Source: Filomicrobium sp. (GTDB lineage: Bacteria > Pseudomonadota > Alphaproteobacteria > Rhizobiales > Hyphomicrobiaceae). Taken from it: DNA of 64,000 nucleotides. The position numbers were made by a program, and so were the translations under genes. Under the pieces are notes generated by a model, which was given only the letters and a program-made list of their open reading frames with translations, did not search any database and was not told the DNA's origin. The stretch covers positions 2,946,501 through 3,010,500 of the forward strand of contig CP051234.1 of NCBI GenBank assembly GCA_017792465.1, in the 5' to 3' direction. Of this stretch, positions 28,148 through 37,690 are shown piece after piece. Positions within the stretch are counted from its first letter, which is position 1; every line of letters begins with the position of its first letter.

Positions 28148-28471
28148 CTACTCGGTCTCAATGATTTTTGCAGCGCTGCCTTCCTTGGTGCTGTAGAGGC
28201 GTCGGGCAAACGTACAGGCGCGTTCCTTCGGCAGCTTCTTCAACATGCCATCGACCATCGCGACGCCATCCAGGAAACGGGGGTTGGTTTTGACGTCGTC
28301 GGGCACGGGTACGGTCAGCTTGAAGCCGGGGCAGTTCTGGCTGGCCTGATAGGCATAGCCAAGATCATAAGGGGCGACGCGGGAGGCAGCGCCGGCCGCG
28401 TTCGACAGGCAGATGCTGCCCAACACGACGGCGAACGCGACTAAAGATTTTTGGGAAAAAACGCCTGCCAA
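28148..28471 (-). CDS. Small secreted hypothetical protein, TTG start
   Basis: I chose a TTG at 28471 because it follows an excellent ribosome site (GGAGAGGG, seven bases upstream) and opens directly onto a signal peptide: SQKSLVAFAVVLGSICLSNAAGA. The longer frame to 28597 starts in sequence that does not resemble protein. The mature part has two cysteines (NCPGF and RACTFARRLY) that could form a disulfide. No recognised family. It converges on the HAD gene with 20 bases between the stops. Confidence 0.6.
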   Translation of the reverse strand: MAGVFSQKSLVAFAVVLGSICLSNAAGAASRVAPYDLGYAYQASQNCPGFKLTVPVPDDVKTNPRFLDGVAMVDGMLKKLPKERACTFARRLYSTKEGSAAKIIETE

Positions 28472-28612
28472 GTTCCCTCTCCTGCTGTTGCCCACGGCGG
28501 CCGAAGTTGAGCAGTGTGACAGTTTTATTGCAAGCGTTTTGGGGCGGTTTTCGGGCTTCAACGAGCAACTAAATCGAGAAGGCGTGATTGCGATCACGGT
28601 GCTTGTCGGGCT

Positions 28613-29704
28613 TTAGCCGATTTCGTCTTTTTCGAAGCGATAATTCTTGTTGCAGAATTCGCAGGTCACGGTAATTGCGCCGTCGGGCTCTCGCAGATCA
28701 TCGATGCCTTCGGCAGCGAAGCGCTCAAGGAAGCCGACGACGCGCTCGCGGGAGCAGCGGCACTGGTCAAGCAGAGTGTGCGGGGTTTGCACGCGCACGC
28801 CTTCTTCGTGGAAGAGGCGGTAGAGCAGTTCTGGCGACGAGAGGTTGGGGTCGGTCAGTTCATGGTCTTCGACGGTGGCGGCGAGCATTTGTGTGCGGCG
28901 CCAATCTTCGTCGTCTTCGCCTGAGAGCGGTAGCGGTTCGCCGTGCTCTTCGGGTGTCGTTTTCCCGCCGGTCTGGGCGATGTGCTGGACGAGCAAGCCG
29001 CCTGCGCGCCAGGTCCAGCGGCCAGCTTTTGGAGTGGTTCCGTCTTCGTCGTCGGTGCCATCCTTCGCAGGCTCGAAGACGCGGGCAACGGCTAGGCGGA
29101 TGAACGTTGGCAATTGTTCGGACTGACGGAAGTAGGTGTGGGCGGCGCTCGACAGCGTTTCGTTTTCGAGGGCGACGATCCCTTGATAGCGGTCCATGTC
29201 TCCGCCTGGATCGATCGTCAGAGCCAGGTAGCCCTGCCCTAGAATTTTCGTTTCAGATGCGCCTGTCGGGGACGCGGAGCTTGCACCGGCAGCCGCAGAT
29301 GTTTCGGTGGGCAGCGCCTGCTTCAAGCGTTCGGCATCGAAGTTCGCATAAGCGCGCAAGTGGCCGGGCGTATCGTAGTTGACGACGAGGAGATCGAGTG
29401 CGCCATCGGACTTGGTTTGCAGGGTCAGGCGGGCGTCGATCTTTAGCGCGGTACCGAGCATGGCGGCTAGCGCGAGGGCCTGACCCAGCGTTTCGCTGAC
29501 GGGATCGGGATAGTCATGGCGGGACAGAATGGCATCGAGCGCCGGGCCAAGCCGGATGATGCGGCCGGTCATGTTCGAGCGGACGGTCTGGAACGGCAGG
29601 ACGTAGTCATCGTCGGCATTGAACGCCAACTCGATGGGTGACGCTGCTGCCTCGCCGTTTTCTTCGTGCCCGTTGCCGGGGGTGTTATCGTCCGGATCTG
29701 ACAA
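28613..29704 (-). CDS. hslO: Hsp33 redox-regulated chaperone
   Basis: A 363-residue Hsp33, a holdase activated when oxidation releases zinc. The C-terminal zinc cluster CRCSRERV...CEFCNKNY has all four cysteines. The core domain starts near FQTVRSNMTGRIIRLGPALD. Two inserts (around TETSAAAGASSASPTGASET and the acidic KDGTDDEDGTTPK) lengthen it relative to E. coli Hsp33 (292 residues), as is common in this order. It follows argF by six bases, so it is co-transcribed with argD-argF. Confidence 0.93.
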   Translation of the reverse strand: MSDPDDNTPGNGHEENGEAAASPIELAFNADDDYVLPFQTVRSNMTGRIIRLGPALDAILSRHDYPDPVSETLGQALALAAMLGTALKIDARLTLQTKSDGALDLLVVNYDTPGHLRAYANFDAERLKQALPTETSAAAGASSASPTGASETKILGQGYLALTIDPGGDMDRYQGIVALENETLSSAAHTYFRQSEQLPTFIRLAVARVFEPAKDGTDDEDGTTPKAGRWTWRAGGLLVQHIAQTGGKTTPEEHGEPLPLSGEDDEDWRRTQMLAATVEDHELTDPNLSSPELLYRLFHEEGVRVQTPHTLLDQCRCSRERVVGFLERFAAEGIDDLREPDGAITVTCEFCNKNYRFEKDEIG

Positions 29705-29710
29705 TGGAGT

Positions 29711-30640
29711 TTATGCTCCCAAGCACCAAGCCAGAATTGCCTTTTGCGCATGCAGACGGTTTTCTGCTTCGTCGAATACGACCGACTGCGGGCCTTCGAT
29801 CACACTTTCGGTGACTTCGTTGCCGCGGTAGGCGGGCAGGCAATGCATGAAGATGGCGTCTTTGTCGGCCTTCTGCATCAAGGCTTCGGTGACGGCGTAG
29901 GGTTTCAGCAAGTCCTTGCGGCGCTGGGCGTCTTTCTGACCCATCGAGACCCAGGTGTCGGTGACGACGCAATCGGTTCCCTTGACCGCTTCTTCGGCGC
30001 TTTGCGTGATGACGAGTTTGCCATTGTGGTCTCGAACCCATTCTACGATTTCAGGGGCCGGCGACAGTTCCTTCGGGCAGGCGATGCGGATTTCGAAATC
30101 GAATTGGACGGCGGCCTGCATCCATGAGGCCGCAACGTTGTTGCCATCACCGACCCAGGCAACCGAGCGGCCTTTGATCGGGCCTTTGGATTCTTCGAAG
30201 GTGACGATGTCGGCCATGATCTGGCAGGGGTGCGTGCAATCGGTCAGCCCGTTGATCAGCGGCACGGTCGCGTGTTCGGCGAACTCCATCAGCGTTTCGT
30301 GGCTGTTGGTGCGCAGCATGATGGCGTCGACGTAACGCGATAGGACGCGGGCGGTGTCGGCAATCGACTCTCCGCGGCCAAGCTGGAGATCGGTGTGGTT
30401 GAGCATGATCGTCTGGCCGCCGAGCTGGCGCATGGCGACATCGAATGAGACTCGGGTTCTCGTCGACGGTTTCTCGAAGATCATGACGAGCACGCTTTGC
30501 TCGATATCTGGCGGGCGCAGCTTTTTGGGAACCTGTTTGCCGGCGCGCTTCATGGCGTGCGCGTTGTCGATGATGCTGCGCAAGGTTGCGGCATCGATTG
30601 AATCAAGATCTAGAAAATGGCGGGGGCTCATTTTTTTCAA
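29711..30640 (-). CDS. argF: Ornithine carbamoyltransferase
   Basis: Forms citrulline from ornithine and carbamoyl phosphate. The 309-residue protein carries the carbamoyl-phosphate motif [10 protein letters not shown], the HPCQIMAD motif, [14 protein letters not shown] and the ornithine-loop [11 protein letters not shown]. Normal length. It sits between argD and hslO with short gaps (25 and six bases), in the standard argD-argF-hslO order of Hyphomicrobiales. Confidence 0.96.
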   Translation of the reverse strand: MKKMSPRHFLDLDSIDAATLRSIIDNAHAMKRAGKQVPKKLRPPDIEQSVLVMIFEKPSTRTRVSFDVAMRQLGGQTIMLNHTDLQLGRGESIADTARVLSRYVDAIMLRTNSHETLMEFAEHATVPLINGLTDCTHPCQIMADIVTFEESKGPIKGRSVAWVGDGNNVAASWMQAAVQFDFEIRIACPKELSPAPEIVEWVRDHNGKLVITQSAEEAVKGTDCVVTDTWVSMGQKDAQRRKDLLKPYAVTEALMQKADKDAIFMHCLPAYRGNEVTESVIEGPQSVVFDEAENRLHAQKAILAWCLGA

Positions 30641-30665
30641 CCCGCGGCTCCATGATTATCGGTTT

Positions 30666-31904
30666 TCAGGAATGGCTGTCGCGAAGGCTCGATAACGCGC
30701 GTTTCAATCGCGCGAAGGCTTCGCTGATTTCCTCATCAGTGACCGTCAGCGGAGGCAGTAGACGCACGACGTTGTCGGCGGCACCAACGGTGAGGAGTTT
30801 TTCGTCCATGGCGGCGCCGACTAGTTGCGGTGGCTTCACGTTGGCGCGCAGCTTTAGTCCGATCAACAAGCCGCTCATGCGGATCTCTTCGACGAGATCG
30901 GAATAGTTGTCTTCGATTTCGGCGAGGCACTGCCGGGCGCGACCGACCTTCTTCTCGACGGCTTCGAGGAAACCCGGCTCCGTCACGATATCCAGGACGG
31001 CATTGCCGACAGCGCAGGCCAGAGGGTTGCCGCCGAATGTCGAGCCGTGGGTGCCCGGCTGCATGCCGGAGGCTGCCTTTTCGGTTGCGAGAATGCCGCC
31101 GAGGGGAAATCCGCCGCCGATGCCTTTGGCAATCGCCATGACGTCGGGTTCGATGCCGGAATGCTGATAAGCGAACAGCTTGCCGGTGCGGCCGACGCCA
31201 GTTTGGACCTCATCGAGAATGAGAAGGAGGCCGTTGTCGTCGCACAGCTTGCGCAGTTCCTGCAGGAATTCGATCGGGACGACGCGGACGCCGCCTTCGC
31301 CTTGCACGGGCTCGACCATGATGGCGGCGGTTTCGTTCGTGATCGCTTCTTTAACGGCGTCGAGGTCGCCGAAGGGAACGTGGTCGAAGCCGCTGGCGGG
31401 CTCGCCGAAGCCTTCGAGGTACTTTTCGTTGCCGGCCGCAGACAGGGCCGTCATCGTCCGGCCGTGGAAGGCGCCTTCGAAGGTAATGATGCGTGTCCGC
31501 TCAGGAGCGCCGTTGGCAAAGTGGTAGCGCCGGGCAACCTTGATGGCGCCCTCGCAGGCCTCGGCGCCTGAATTGCAGAAGAAGGCCTTGTCAGCGAATG
31601 TCAGTTGGCACAGGCGCTCGGCCAAGCGTTCCTGTTCCCCGACGCGATAGAGATTGGAGGTGTGCCAGAGCTTATCGGCCTGGGTTTTGAGGACTTCGAC
31701 GAGGCGCGGATGGGCGTGGCCAAGCGAATTTACCGCGACGCCGGACCCGAAATCCAGATAACGATCGCCGTCAAAGGTGATCAGCCAAGAGCCCTCGCCG
31801 CGGTCGAAGACAATGTTCTGGCGCGCGTAAGTCGGCATGACCGCGGGCGAAGGACGCTCGCTTGCGGTTGAATTCAATGCTGCAGCCGGATTGCTTTCAG
31901 CCAT
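30666..31904 (-). CDS. argD: Acetylornithine aminotransferase
   Basis: A PLP enzyme converting N-acetylglutamate semialdehyde to N-acetylornithine. The 412-residue class III aminotransferase has [18 protein letters not shown], the [13 protein letters not shown] segment and the PLP lysine in [14 protein letters not shown], followed by [13 protein letters not shown]. The first ~22 residues ([15 protein letters not shown]) are low-complexity; a second start is possible at M23 (MPTYARQN). First gene of the argD-argF-hslO operon, with a promoter and leader hairpin directly upstream. Confidence 0.95.
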   Translation of the reverse strand: MAESNPAAALNSTASERPSPAVMPTYARQNIVFDRGEGSWLITFDGDRYLDFGSGVAVNSLGHAHPRLVEVLKTQADKLWHTSNLYRVGEQERLAERLCQLTFADKAFFCNSGAEACEGAIKVARRYHFANGAPERTRIITFEGAFHGRTMTALSAAGNEKYLEGFGEPASGFDHVPFGDLDAVKEAITNETAAIMVEPVQGEGGVRVVPIEFLQELRKLCDDNGLLLILDEVQTGVGRTGKLFAYQHSGIEPDVMAIAKGIGGGFPLGGILATEKAASGMQPGTHGSTFGGNPLACAVGNAVLDIVTEPGFLEAVEKKVGRARQCLAEIEDNYSDLVEEIRMSGLLIGLKLRANVKPPQLVGAAMDEKLLTVGAADNVVRLLPPLTVTDEEISEAFARLKRALSSLRDSHS

Positions 31905-31930
31905 CGCAGGCCTTCCAGTTCTCCCAAATC

Positions 31931-31955
31931 AAAAAGGCCGCCATTGCAGGCGGCC
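31931..31955 (-). promoter_or_regulatory. Terminator-like hairpin in the argD leader
   Basis: Read on the minus strand, GGCCGCC and GGCGGCC pair perfectly over a six-base loop and are followed at once by TTTTT. The hairpin ends 27 bases before the argD ATG and begins about ten bases after the start site predicted from the promoter at 31971-31999. It looks like an intrinsic terminator placed inside a 5' leader, so it may be an attenuator; it could also just stabilise the mRNA end. Confidence 0.6.
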
Positions 31956-31970
31956 ACTTGCGGAATATTG

Positions 31971-31999
31971 TGAATAGGCGCGGCGCTGGCGCCTGTCAA
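31971..31999 (-). promoter_or_regulatory. Predicted sigma-70-type promoter of argD-argF-hslO
   Basis: On the minus strand TTGACA (31999-31994) and TATTCA (31976-31971) are separated by exactly 17 bases, a near-consensus housekeeping promoter. Transcription would begin near 31964, giving a leader of about 60 bases. Confidence 0.6.
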
Positions 32000-32454
32000 C
32001 GGCGCATTCTGGGAGTTGTCGGAAGCGCCAGGGCCCGAATGTCTAGGGGAATGAGCAAATGCAACCCTACGAATCGAGCCTGTGGCGGGTGAGCCACAAA
32101 AATTGTCAACCACAAGTTAACTCGTTGATGACCCTTGTCGCTTCTGAGCCACTTGAGGTATCTTCAACCCTGCCTGACACGACATCTTGTATCGATGGGC
32201 CGTAGTTTCTGCTTCATCTCGTTGTCAGCACGCGTCAGCCGATGTGTATCCCGGCTTGTACCTGTTCGCGTGAGTACTGTCCCAAGCGTTTAACTCAGTG
32301 AAGTTCATCCACCGGTCGCTTTCGACTGGGCAGTTCCTTGCGCGCTTAACTGTGCTGCACTGAAGCCATCTGCTCTCGTCTTTGCGATCGCCAGAGTGTT
32401 CGCGCTCCCTCGTTTGAGCGCGACGGTACTGTGATTCTGTAAGGAGCGAAATAG

Positions 32455-33024
32455 ATGTCCTGGACCGATGAGAGAGTAGACCTTCTTAAGAAGCTCTGGT
32501 CCGAAGGCTTGAGTGCAAGCCAGATCGCGGGTCGCCTGGGGGGCGTCACCCGCAATGCTGTGATCGGCAAAGTGCACCGTCTCGGACTGTCCGGCCGCGC
32601 AACGACATCGCGCGTTAAATCTCATCGGCCGCGCAAGCGCGTCGCCAACAACATCGTCAAGCGGCCCGCTCGGCCGCGTTTCCCGACCTCGGGCAATCCG
32701 ACTGTCCGGGAACTTTATTCGGGTGACGGCTACGTCCCGACTGTCGAAGAGATCGACATCCCGGTGGCGCAGCGCAAAACCATTCAGAGCCTTGAGACGT
32801 GCAGCTGCCGCTGGCCGGTTGGCGATCCGCAGACCCAGGAATTCTATTTCTGCGGCGGCAAGGCTGTTCCGGGCCTTCCTTATTGCGAGCACCATGCCCG
32901 CCGGGCTTTCCAGGCCCCGGCTCCAAAACGCCGCGAGCGCGAAAGCGTCGAGGCCGTCCGGGCAGCGATGTCGCGCGTCGAAGCCGGTGGCAAGGCTTCC
33001 TTGAAGGAGCCAACGGATGCCTAA
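32455..33024 (+). CDS. gcrA: GcrA cell-cycle regulator
   Basis: A 189-residue global cell-cycle regulator restricted to Alphaproteobacteria; it works with sigma-70 at promoters whose GANTC sites are methylated by CcrM. The N-terminal DNA-binding helix-turn-helix is complete (MSWTDERVDLLKKLW, SASQIAGRLGG, TRNAVIGKVHRLGL). A basic linker (SHRPRKRVANN) precedes the C-terminal domain with CSCRWPVGDP, FYFCGGKAVPGLPYC and EHHARRAFQ. A GANTC site lies 18 bases before the ATG. AAGGAG is the ribosome site. A strong terminator follows at 33091. Confidence 0.95.
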   Translation: MSWTDERVDLLKKLWSEGLSASQIAGRLGGVTRNAVIGKVHRLGLSGRATTSRVKSHRPRKRVANNIVKRPARPRFPTSGNPTVRELYSGDGYVPTVEEIDIPVAQRKTIQSLETCSCRWPVGDPQTQEFYFCGGKAVPGLPYCEHHARRAFQAPAPKRRERESVEAVRAAMSRVEAGGKASLKEPTDA

Positions 33025-33090
33025 GCCCGAATATACAAGCGGACGTGAATTCAGTTAGCGCCAGGCGTATTTACGCTCGGCAGCGGGGGG

Positions 33091-33125
33091 AAGGCTGGAC
33101 AGAGCAATCTGTCCAGCCTTTTTTT
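33091..33125 (+). terminator. Intrinsic terminator after gcrA
   Basis: AAGGCTGGACAGA and TCTGTCCAGCCTT form a perfect 13-bp stem with a GCAA tetraloop, followed by a run of seven T. It lies about 65 bases after the gcrA stop. Confidence 0.93.
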
Positions 33126-33170
33126 GTGCCGGCCAGTTTGATGGTGGTGCGTTGGGATTGCCGCTCGGCG

Positions 33171-35780
33171 TCAGTCGGTGAAGGCCGCGGTTGCCCAAAC
33201 CCGGATGTTGCCGTCGGCGCCGCTGCTGGCGAAGGTTTTGCCATCGGGTGAAAAGGAGACGGCGTTCACCGCCCCGCGGTGATCGGGAAGCGTCTTGATG
33301 GTATTCCAGCGGCGCGTTTCGCGGACGCGCAAAGTCCCGTCTTTGCTTGCGGACACCAGAATTTTGCCGTCAGGGGAGAAGGCGAGCGCGCTGATTTCTG
33401 CGTCGTGGCCTCTGATCCGGCGGATGCGTGAGCGCGAACTCGTGCGGAAAATGCTGAGGCTGCCGTTCAACGTGCCGGATGCAACCACGCTGTCGTCCGG
33501 CGAAAACGCGGTGGCAGTGATGAAATCGCTTTGTTTACGGTAGGTGCGGATGACGTCGAGGGTGTCGAGGTTGACGATCCGGAGCTGTTTGTCGGCGCCG
33601 CCAGAGGCGAGCAGGTTGCCGTCGTTCGATAGTGCTACCGTCTGCACGGGGTTCTTATAGGCGTCGAAGACGTGAATGGGGGCGCTGGGCTGGCGCATAT
33701 CCCACAAGGCAACCGTCCAATCATGGCTTGCGACGGCGACCCGGCCGGCTTTGGTGAAGGTGACCGACCAGATGGGCGCTTCGTTGCGATGCAGGTCGGC
33801 GATCTTGGTTCCGGCGGCCAGGTCCCAGATGGTCGTATGGCCGTCTTGATGACCGGTGGCGGCATAGCGGTTGGCTACCGAAAGCGAGGTCGCCGGACCA
33901 TGGTCCATATTGATGATCCGCTGGAGGGCGCCGTTGTCGGCCGACCAGATCCGTAGAGTTTTGTCCTCGCCGGTTGTCAGAATGGTTGTGCCATCGGTGC
34001 CGTAGGCCATTGCGGTAATGGGTCCGGAGTGCGCTTCGATGGTTCGGACGCGTGCTGGCACGGGCGCCGCTGGCGGCTGGCGCTTGTTGCTGGCGGCCGT
34101 GCGTTGGGTTTTCGAGCTTCTCGTATTGTCGGAGCGGGTCTGCGCAGCTTTCGCGGATTGCCGCTCGGCTGCCGATTGTTCGGAGCGCGGAGCCGGTTTG
34201 GAAAGCTCTTTGATGTAGGCGCCGATCGCAGCTGTATCTATCGGTGGGAGCCGGTCTCGATTGACATACACCCCATAGCCGATGGCTCCAACAATGAGCA
34301 GCCGTATCAGGTTCTTACCCCAGCGCGCGCTGCGCTGAAGCAAGCCTTCGCCGGGTGGTTTTGGAGGCAGACGCTGCGGTTCGACGGGGACGGGCAGGAT
34401 TGCGCCGCCGGCGTCGGCTTGTGTTTGCGCTGCGGCGGCCTTGCGGGCAGCACGTCGATTGTGTGCGGGAGCCGGTTTGGCTGCCGGAGCCGCTTTGGGC
34501 TCGGCCTTTTGTTTGCGCTTGCGATTGAAGATTGGGGCGATCGGCGGCGCGTCGATCTTCACCGTTCCAGCTGCGCCGCCTGCTGGAGGCTGAGCTTGGG
34601 CCTGAGCGGCGGCGCGCTGATTGGCTTTTTCGTTGGGGTTGGTTTTGAGGTCAGTCTCGCCGGCGTCCGCGCGCGCTTGATGTGCGGCAGGTCCGGCCGG
34701 GCCGGCAGAGCCCGGCTTTTTCAGATCGTCGACAAAGTCGAGCATGCCGCCAAGAGGGCCGGGGGCGTCCGGAATTGGGTGCGAACCTGGTTGGAGCAGG
34801 TTGCCGCGATCCGCGCCATCAGCGGCACCGGGGTCGGCCAAGGGATCTAGCGGATCTTTTTTGGCAGGTTTGGAGCGGCCGCTGATCCAGCTTCTTTTAG
34901 CTTCGTCCGGACCCAGAAGTTCGCCGCGCCAAGCCGCGATCGATTGCGGTCTGGAACCGATATCGACCTTCAGGGCCGTATCGATCGCACGAAGGAAGCG
35001 CTTGCGATACGAGCCGAGCGCCAGTTCAGAGACGGAGCGATACTCATCTTTGGTGACGCGCAGGACGGCATCGGGCGGGCGTTTTTTGGTGACGGCGAAA
35101 AACAGCGTCGCGCCGAGGGCGTAGATGTCGGTCCAGGGACCCTGCCGGCTATTCTTCTCGGCATACTGTTCGTAAGGGCTGTAGCCGGGCTTGACGAGCG
35201 CCGAGATGGTTTTCGAATGCCGCGCGATTTCGCCACGCGCCGAGCCGAAATCGATGAGCACCGGCTGGCCGTCCTTGCGGATGATGATGTTGTCCGGGGC
35301 GATATCACGGTGCAGGAAATCGGCGTTGTGGATCAGCTCCAGGGCATCCAGCAGCGGTGCGGTGATCTTGTCGAGATCTGCTTGACGTGGAACCCGGCCG
35401 AGAGACTTCAGCCAGTTTTTGAGGCTTTGGCCTTCCTCATAGTGCAGCACCATGTAGGCGGTGTTGTTGGCGCGGAAATAGCGATGCACTCCGACGATAT
35501 GAGGGTGGTTGAAGCGCGCCAGCGTCTGGGCTTCGGCGACAAAGCGTTCAAGACCCCATTTGTAGTCGGGGACGGATTCCTGGGAACGCGGGACGGCGTC
35601 GGCGCCGTCCTTGCGGGCTGCGAAATCGCTGGGGAAGTATTCCTTGACGGTGACGAGGCGGTCGAGGTGCTTTTCGCGCGCGAGGTAAGTGATCCCGAAG
35701 CCGCCAGCTCCGAGCACCTTTTCGATGGTGTAGTCGCCGACAAGGGTGGTTCCCTCAGATAGCGCTATGATGTTGGTCAT
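33171..35780 (-). CDS. Ser/Thr protein kinase with C-terminal WD40 propeller
   Basis: An 869-residue fusion. Residues about 14-285 are a Hanks-type kinase: G-loop LGAGGFGITYLA (23-34), Lys46 in TVKEYF, the catalytic loop HRDIAPDN (Asp159) and DFGSAR (177-182). The Lys of the usual HRDxKPxN is Ala here, as in a subset of bacterial kinases. A Pro/Ala/Lys-rich linker (about 300-480) leads to one membrane helix (LLIVGAIGYGVYV) and then seven WD40 repeats (about 578-869), each ending in motifs such as DKTLRIW and DGNIRVW. The propeller is thus extracytoplasmic and probably senses or binds a partner. Divergent from FHA/FHA/PP2C genes. Confidence 0.9.
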   Translation of the reverse strand: MTNIIALSEGTTLVGDYTIEKVLGAGGFGITYLAREKHLDRLVTVKEYFPSDFAARKDGADAVPRSQESVPDYKWGLERFVAEAQTLARFNHPHIVGVHRYFRANNTAYMVLHYEEGQSLKNWLKSLGRVPRQADLDKITAPLLDALELIHNADFLHRDIAPDNIIIRKDGQPVLIDFGSARGEIARHSKTISALVKPGYSPYEQYAEKNSRQGPWTDIYALGATLFFAVTKKRPPDAVLRVTKDEYRSVSELALGSYRKRFLRAIDTALKVDIGSRPQSIAAWRGELLGPDEAKRSWISGRSKPAKKDPLDPLADPGAADGADRGNLLQPGSHPIPDAPGPLGGMLDFVDDLKKPGSAGPAGPAAHQARADAGETDLKTNPNEKANQRAAAQAQAQPPAGGAAGTVKIDAPPIAPIFNRKRKQKAEPKAAPAAKPAPAHNRRAARKAAAAQTQADAGGAILPVPVEPQRLPPKPPGEGLLQRSARWGKNLIRLLIVGAIGYGVYVNRDRLPPIDTAAIGAYIKELSKPAPRSEQSAAERQSAKAAQTRSDNTRSSKTQRTAASNKRQPPAAPVPARVRTIEAHSGPITAMAYGTDGTTILTTGEDKTLRIWSADNGALQRIINMDHGPATSLSVANRYAATGHQDGHTTIWDLAAGTKIADLHRNEAPIWSVTFTKAGRVAVASHDWTVALWDMRQPSAPIHVFDAYKNPVQTVALSNDGNLLASGGADKQLRIVNLDTLDVIRTYRKQSDFITATAFSPDDSVVASGTLNGSLSIFRTSSRSRIRRIRGHDAEISALAFSPDGKILVSASKDGTLRVRETRRWNTIKTLPDHRGAVNAVSFSPDGKTFASSGADGNIRVWATAAFTD

Positions 35781-36079
35781 CGTTCCCGATCTGACAATTT
35801 GCAGACCGTCCCCGTTTCAATCGCCGCCAAGCGGAGCTGTTACACGTCCCCCAACTAAGACCCCGGTCAAGGTGCGGGGAACGCTTGCCTTATGCACGAT
35901 CCCAGCCCGTTTGTGTAAACGTCTTTCAATTGCACCTTTGTGATGCCACTTTTGCAGCATGAATGTGGCGTTAGCGGGTGCGTTTGCCTCGATTGCTGCA
36001 AAACGCGATCAACCCATTCAGGCAATAGAGTTTTTTGATGATGCGGTGCGCTGAGGTGCATCGAGGGGGCTGAAATCAC

Positions 36080-36682
36080 GTGGGTGCGGTTGGCGATATC
36101 TGGCTGAGCGTAACGGAATTTGTCCAGCAGGCGGCAGGCGCGATCGGTGCGGCTGTCGGGCTTGGCTACGATACGGCTCCAGCCTTGATTTTCGGGCTTG
36201 CCGTGATCGTTGCGCTGCCGGCCTTGATGATTGGAGGCATGCTGTTGCGCCGGGTGGCTCCTGACGATGTCCCGCAAACTTCGAAGGTCGGTCAGACCCA
36301 GATTGTTGCGATGAAAAGCGGTTCTGGTGGATCTGGCGGGACCGCCAAAGGTTCACCGGCTTTTGCTGCAGCGACCCTGAGCGTTCAAGCGGAAGGTGAC
36401 AGCGATGGTTCAGCCAAGGCTTACACGTTCGGTGATGGGCAGATGGTGATGCGGATCGGGCGGGAGGCAGATAACGACCTGCGGCTTGAGCATCCGACCG
36501 TCCATCGCTATCACGCCATGGTGCAGCGAGACTTTGAAGAAGGCTATCTCATCTCCGATCTTGCCAATCCCGGCGGGAACGGGGTTTTCGTCAACGGCAC
36601 GCGGGTTTCGCATGGCAAATTGTCGGATGGCGATGAGATCACGCTTGGAGAGGCAAGATTGAAATTTGAGATCGTCGGTTAG
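36080..36682 (+). CDS. FHA-domain membrane protein
   Basis: A 200-residue protein starting at a GTG. A membrane helix (PALIFGLAVIVALPALMIGG, about 34-53) is followed by a Gly/Ser linker and a C-terminal FHA domain with the phosphothreonine-binding signature: RIGREADNDLRLEHPTVHRYHA and GNGVFVNGTRV (read in parts). FHA domains bind phosphothreonine peptides, so this is a likely reader of the adjacent kinase. First gene of the FHA-FHA-PP2C group. Confidence 0.87.
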   Translation: MGAVGDIWLSVTEFVQQAAGAIGAAVGLGYDTAPALIFGLAVIVALPALMIGGMLLRRVAPDDVPQTSKVGQTQIVAMKSGSGGSGGTAKGSPAFAAATLSVQAEGDSDGSAKAYTFGDGQMVMRIGREADNDLRLEHPTVHRYHAMVQRDFEEGYLISDLANPGGNGVFVNGTRVSHGKLSDGDEITLGEARLKFEIVG

Positions 36683-36685
36683 CCC

Positions 36686-36843
36686 AAATTCGGGCAAATC
36701 GGCGTTAGAGAGTAAAACGAGAATCACTCGTTCGTTGCTTAGAGGTCTTGCTCTTGGCGCTGCGTTCTCCATACTCGGGGGCTTTCGCAGTGCGTGAATT
36801 GAGGTATTAGCGAGGCACAAATTCGGGATGATCGGCGTTTGAG
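36686..36843 (+). repeat. Pair of 25-base imperfect direct repeats
   Basis: Copies at 36686-36710 and 36819-36843 both read AAATTCGGGnnnATCGGCGT and end in GAG, 21 of 25 positions identical. One follows the first FHA gene by three bases, the other ends 34 bases before the second FHA gene. They may be a duplication remnant or regulator sites. Confidence 0.6.
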
Positions 36844-36877
36844 GCTGGGGACGCTACGCATTTGGGAGGTGAAAACG

Positions 36878-37690
36878 ATGGGTCAGGACCCAAAAGCTCC
36901 GGCACAACGATCCGGGTTCCTTGGGACTTTGAAAGATGCACTTGCTGCGGCTAGCCGCGAAGATACGGATGGATTGAAAGCCCGCGCGAAGGCTGAGCCC
37001 GAAGAGGCCACAGAAGCCGCCGCGCCGATCCAGCTGCCGCCGCCGCTACCGAAAGAGCCTGAACCCGCCGCGGCGGTCGCTGAAGAGGCGAGCGACGTGT
37101 CCGAGGTAGAAGAAGCCGATGCCGTTCCGCGCACGAGTGGTCTCAGTGCAGCGGACGCAGCACGCGAAGCGCGGCGGGCCAATACAGTCGAGCCGGTGAC
37201 GGCAAGCGTTGAAAAAACTTTGGATACCGCACGGGTGACAAACGCCATGGTTTCAAAAACAGAAGACGAAGCGCGGACGCAGTTGGTTCGCGGCAAAGTG
37301 CAGGTCGCCAGAGGCCAGTTCGATTGCGATCCCGTGGTCGGGTGGCTGGTGATTGTCGGCGGTCCTGGCATCGGTGCTTACCGACCGGTTTTTGAAGGCA
37401 ACAACTCGATCGGGCGTTCGTTGACGCAGCGCATCCCTATCGATTTTGGCGACGATGCCATCTCGTCGGAAGAGCAGGCCTACATTCGCTACGATTCAAG
37501 CGACCGCTCTTTCCTGTTTGTACCGAACCTGGCGAAGACGAATGTCGTCTCCATCAACAACGCGCGTCCGACCGGCGCTGTCGAGTTGTCGGCGATGGAC
37601 GTCATCGTCATGGGGCGCACGCAGCTTGTTTTCGTTCCGTTTTGCGGGAGCGATTTCGACTGGTCTGAGATTGCGGAAAACAAGGGCTGA
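36878..37690 (+). CDS. FHA-like domain protein with disordered N-terminus
   Basis: A 270-residue protein. The ATG at 36878 follows a GGGAGG ribosome site; an earlier in-frame codon at 36839 has none. Residues about 40-110 are rich in Glu, Ala and Pro. The C-terminal half resembles an FHA fold: GWLVIVGGPGIGAYRPVFEGNNSIGR, with the serine-rich QRIPIDFGDDAISSEEQAYIR and a final DVIVMGRTQLVFVPF (all read in pieces). The canonical GR...SxxH is only partly kept (IGRS, ISSEEQ), so phosphopeptide binding is likely but not certain. Its stop overlaps the PP2C start. Confidence 0.75.
   Translation: MGQDPKAPAQRSGFLGTLKDALAAASREDTDGLKARAKAEPEEATEAAAPIQLPPPLPKEPEPAAAVAEEASDVSEVEEADAVPRTSGLSAADAAREARRANTVEPVTASVEKTLDTARVTNAMVSKTEDEARTQLVRGKVQVARGQFDCDPVVGWLVIVGGPGIGAYRPVFEGNNSIGRSLTQRIPIDFGDDAISSEEQAYIRYDSSDRSFLFVPNLAKTNVVSINNARPTGAVELSAMDVIVMGRTQLVFVPFCGSDFDWSEIAENKG

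Larger units (their letters stand above)
31905..32454. other. Divergent argD/gcrA intergenic region
   Basis: About 550 bases. The argD-proximal 100 bases carry the predicted promoter and hairpin described separately. The gcrA-proximal part has two GANTC methylation sites (32071-32075 and 32433-32437), a number close to chance. I see no coding frame worth calling. Confidence 0.5.

Noticed and set aside
32071-32437. GANTC sites as special control of gcrA
   Set aside because: Two sites in 550 bases is about the chance rate (one per 256), so it is only noted in the gcrA entry.
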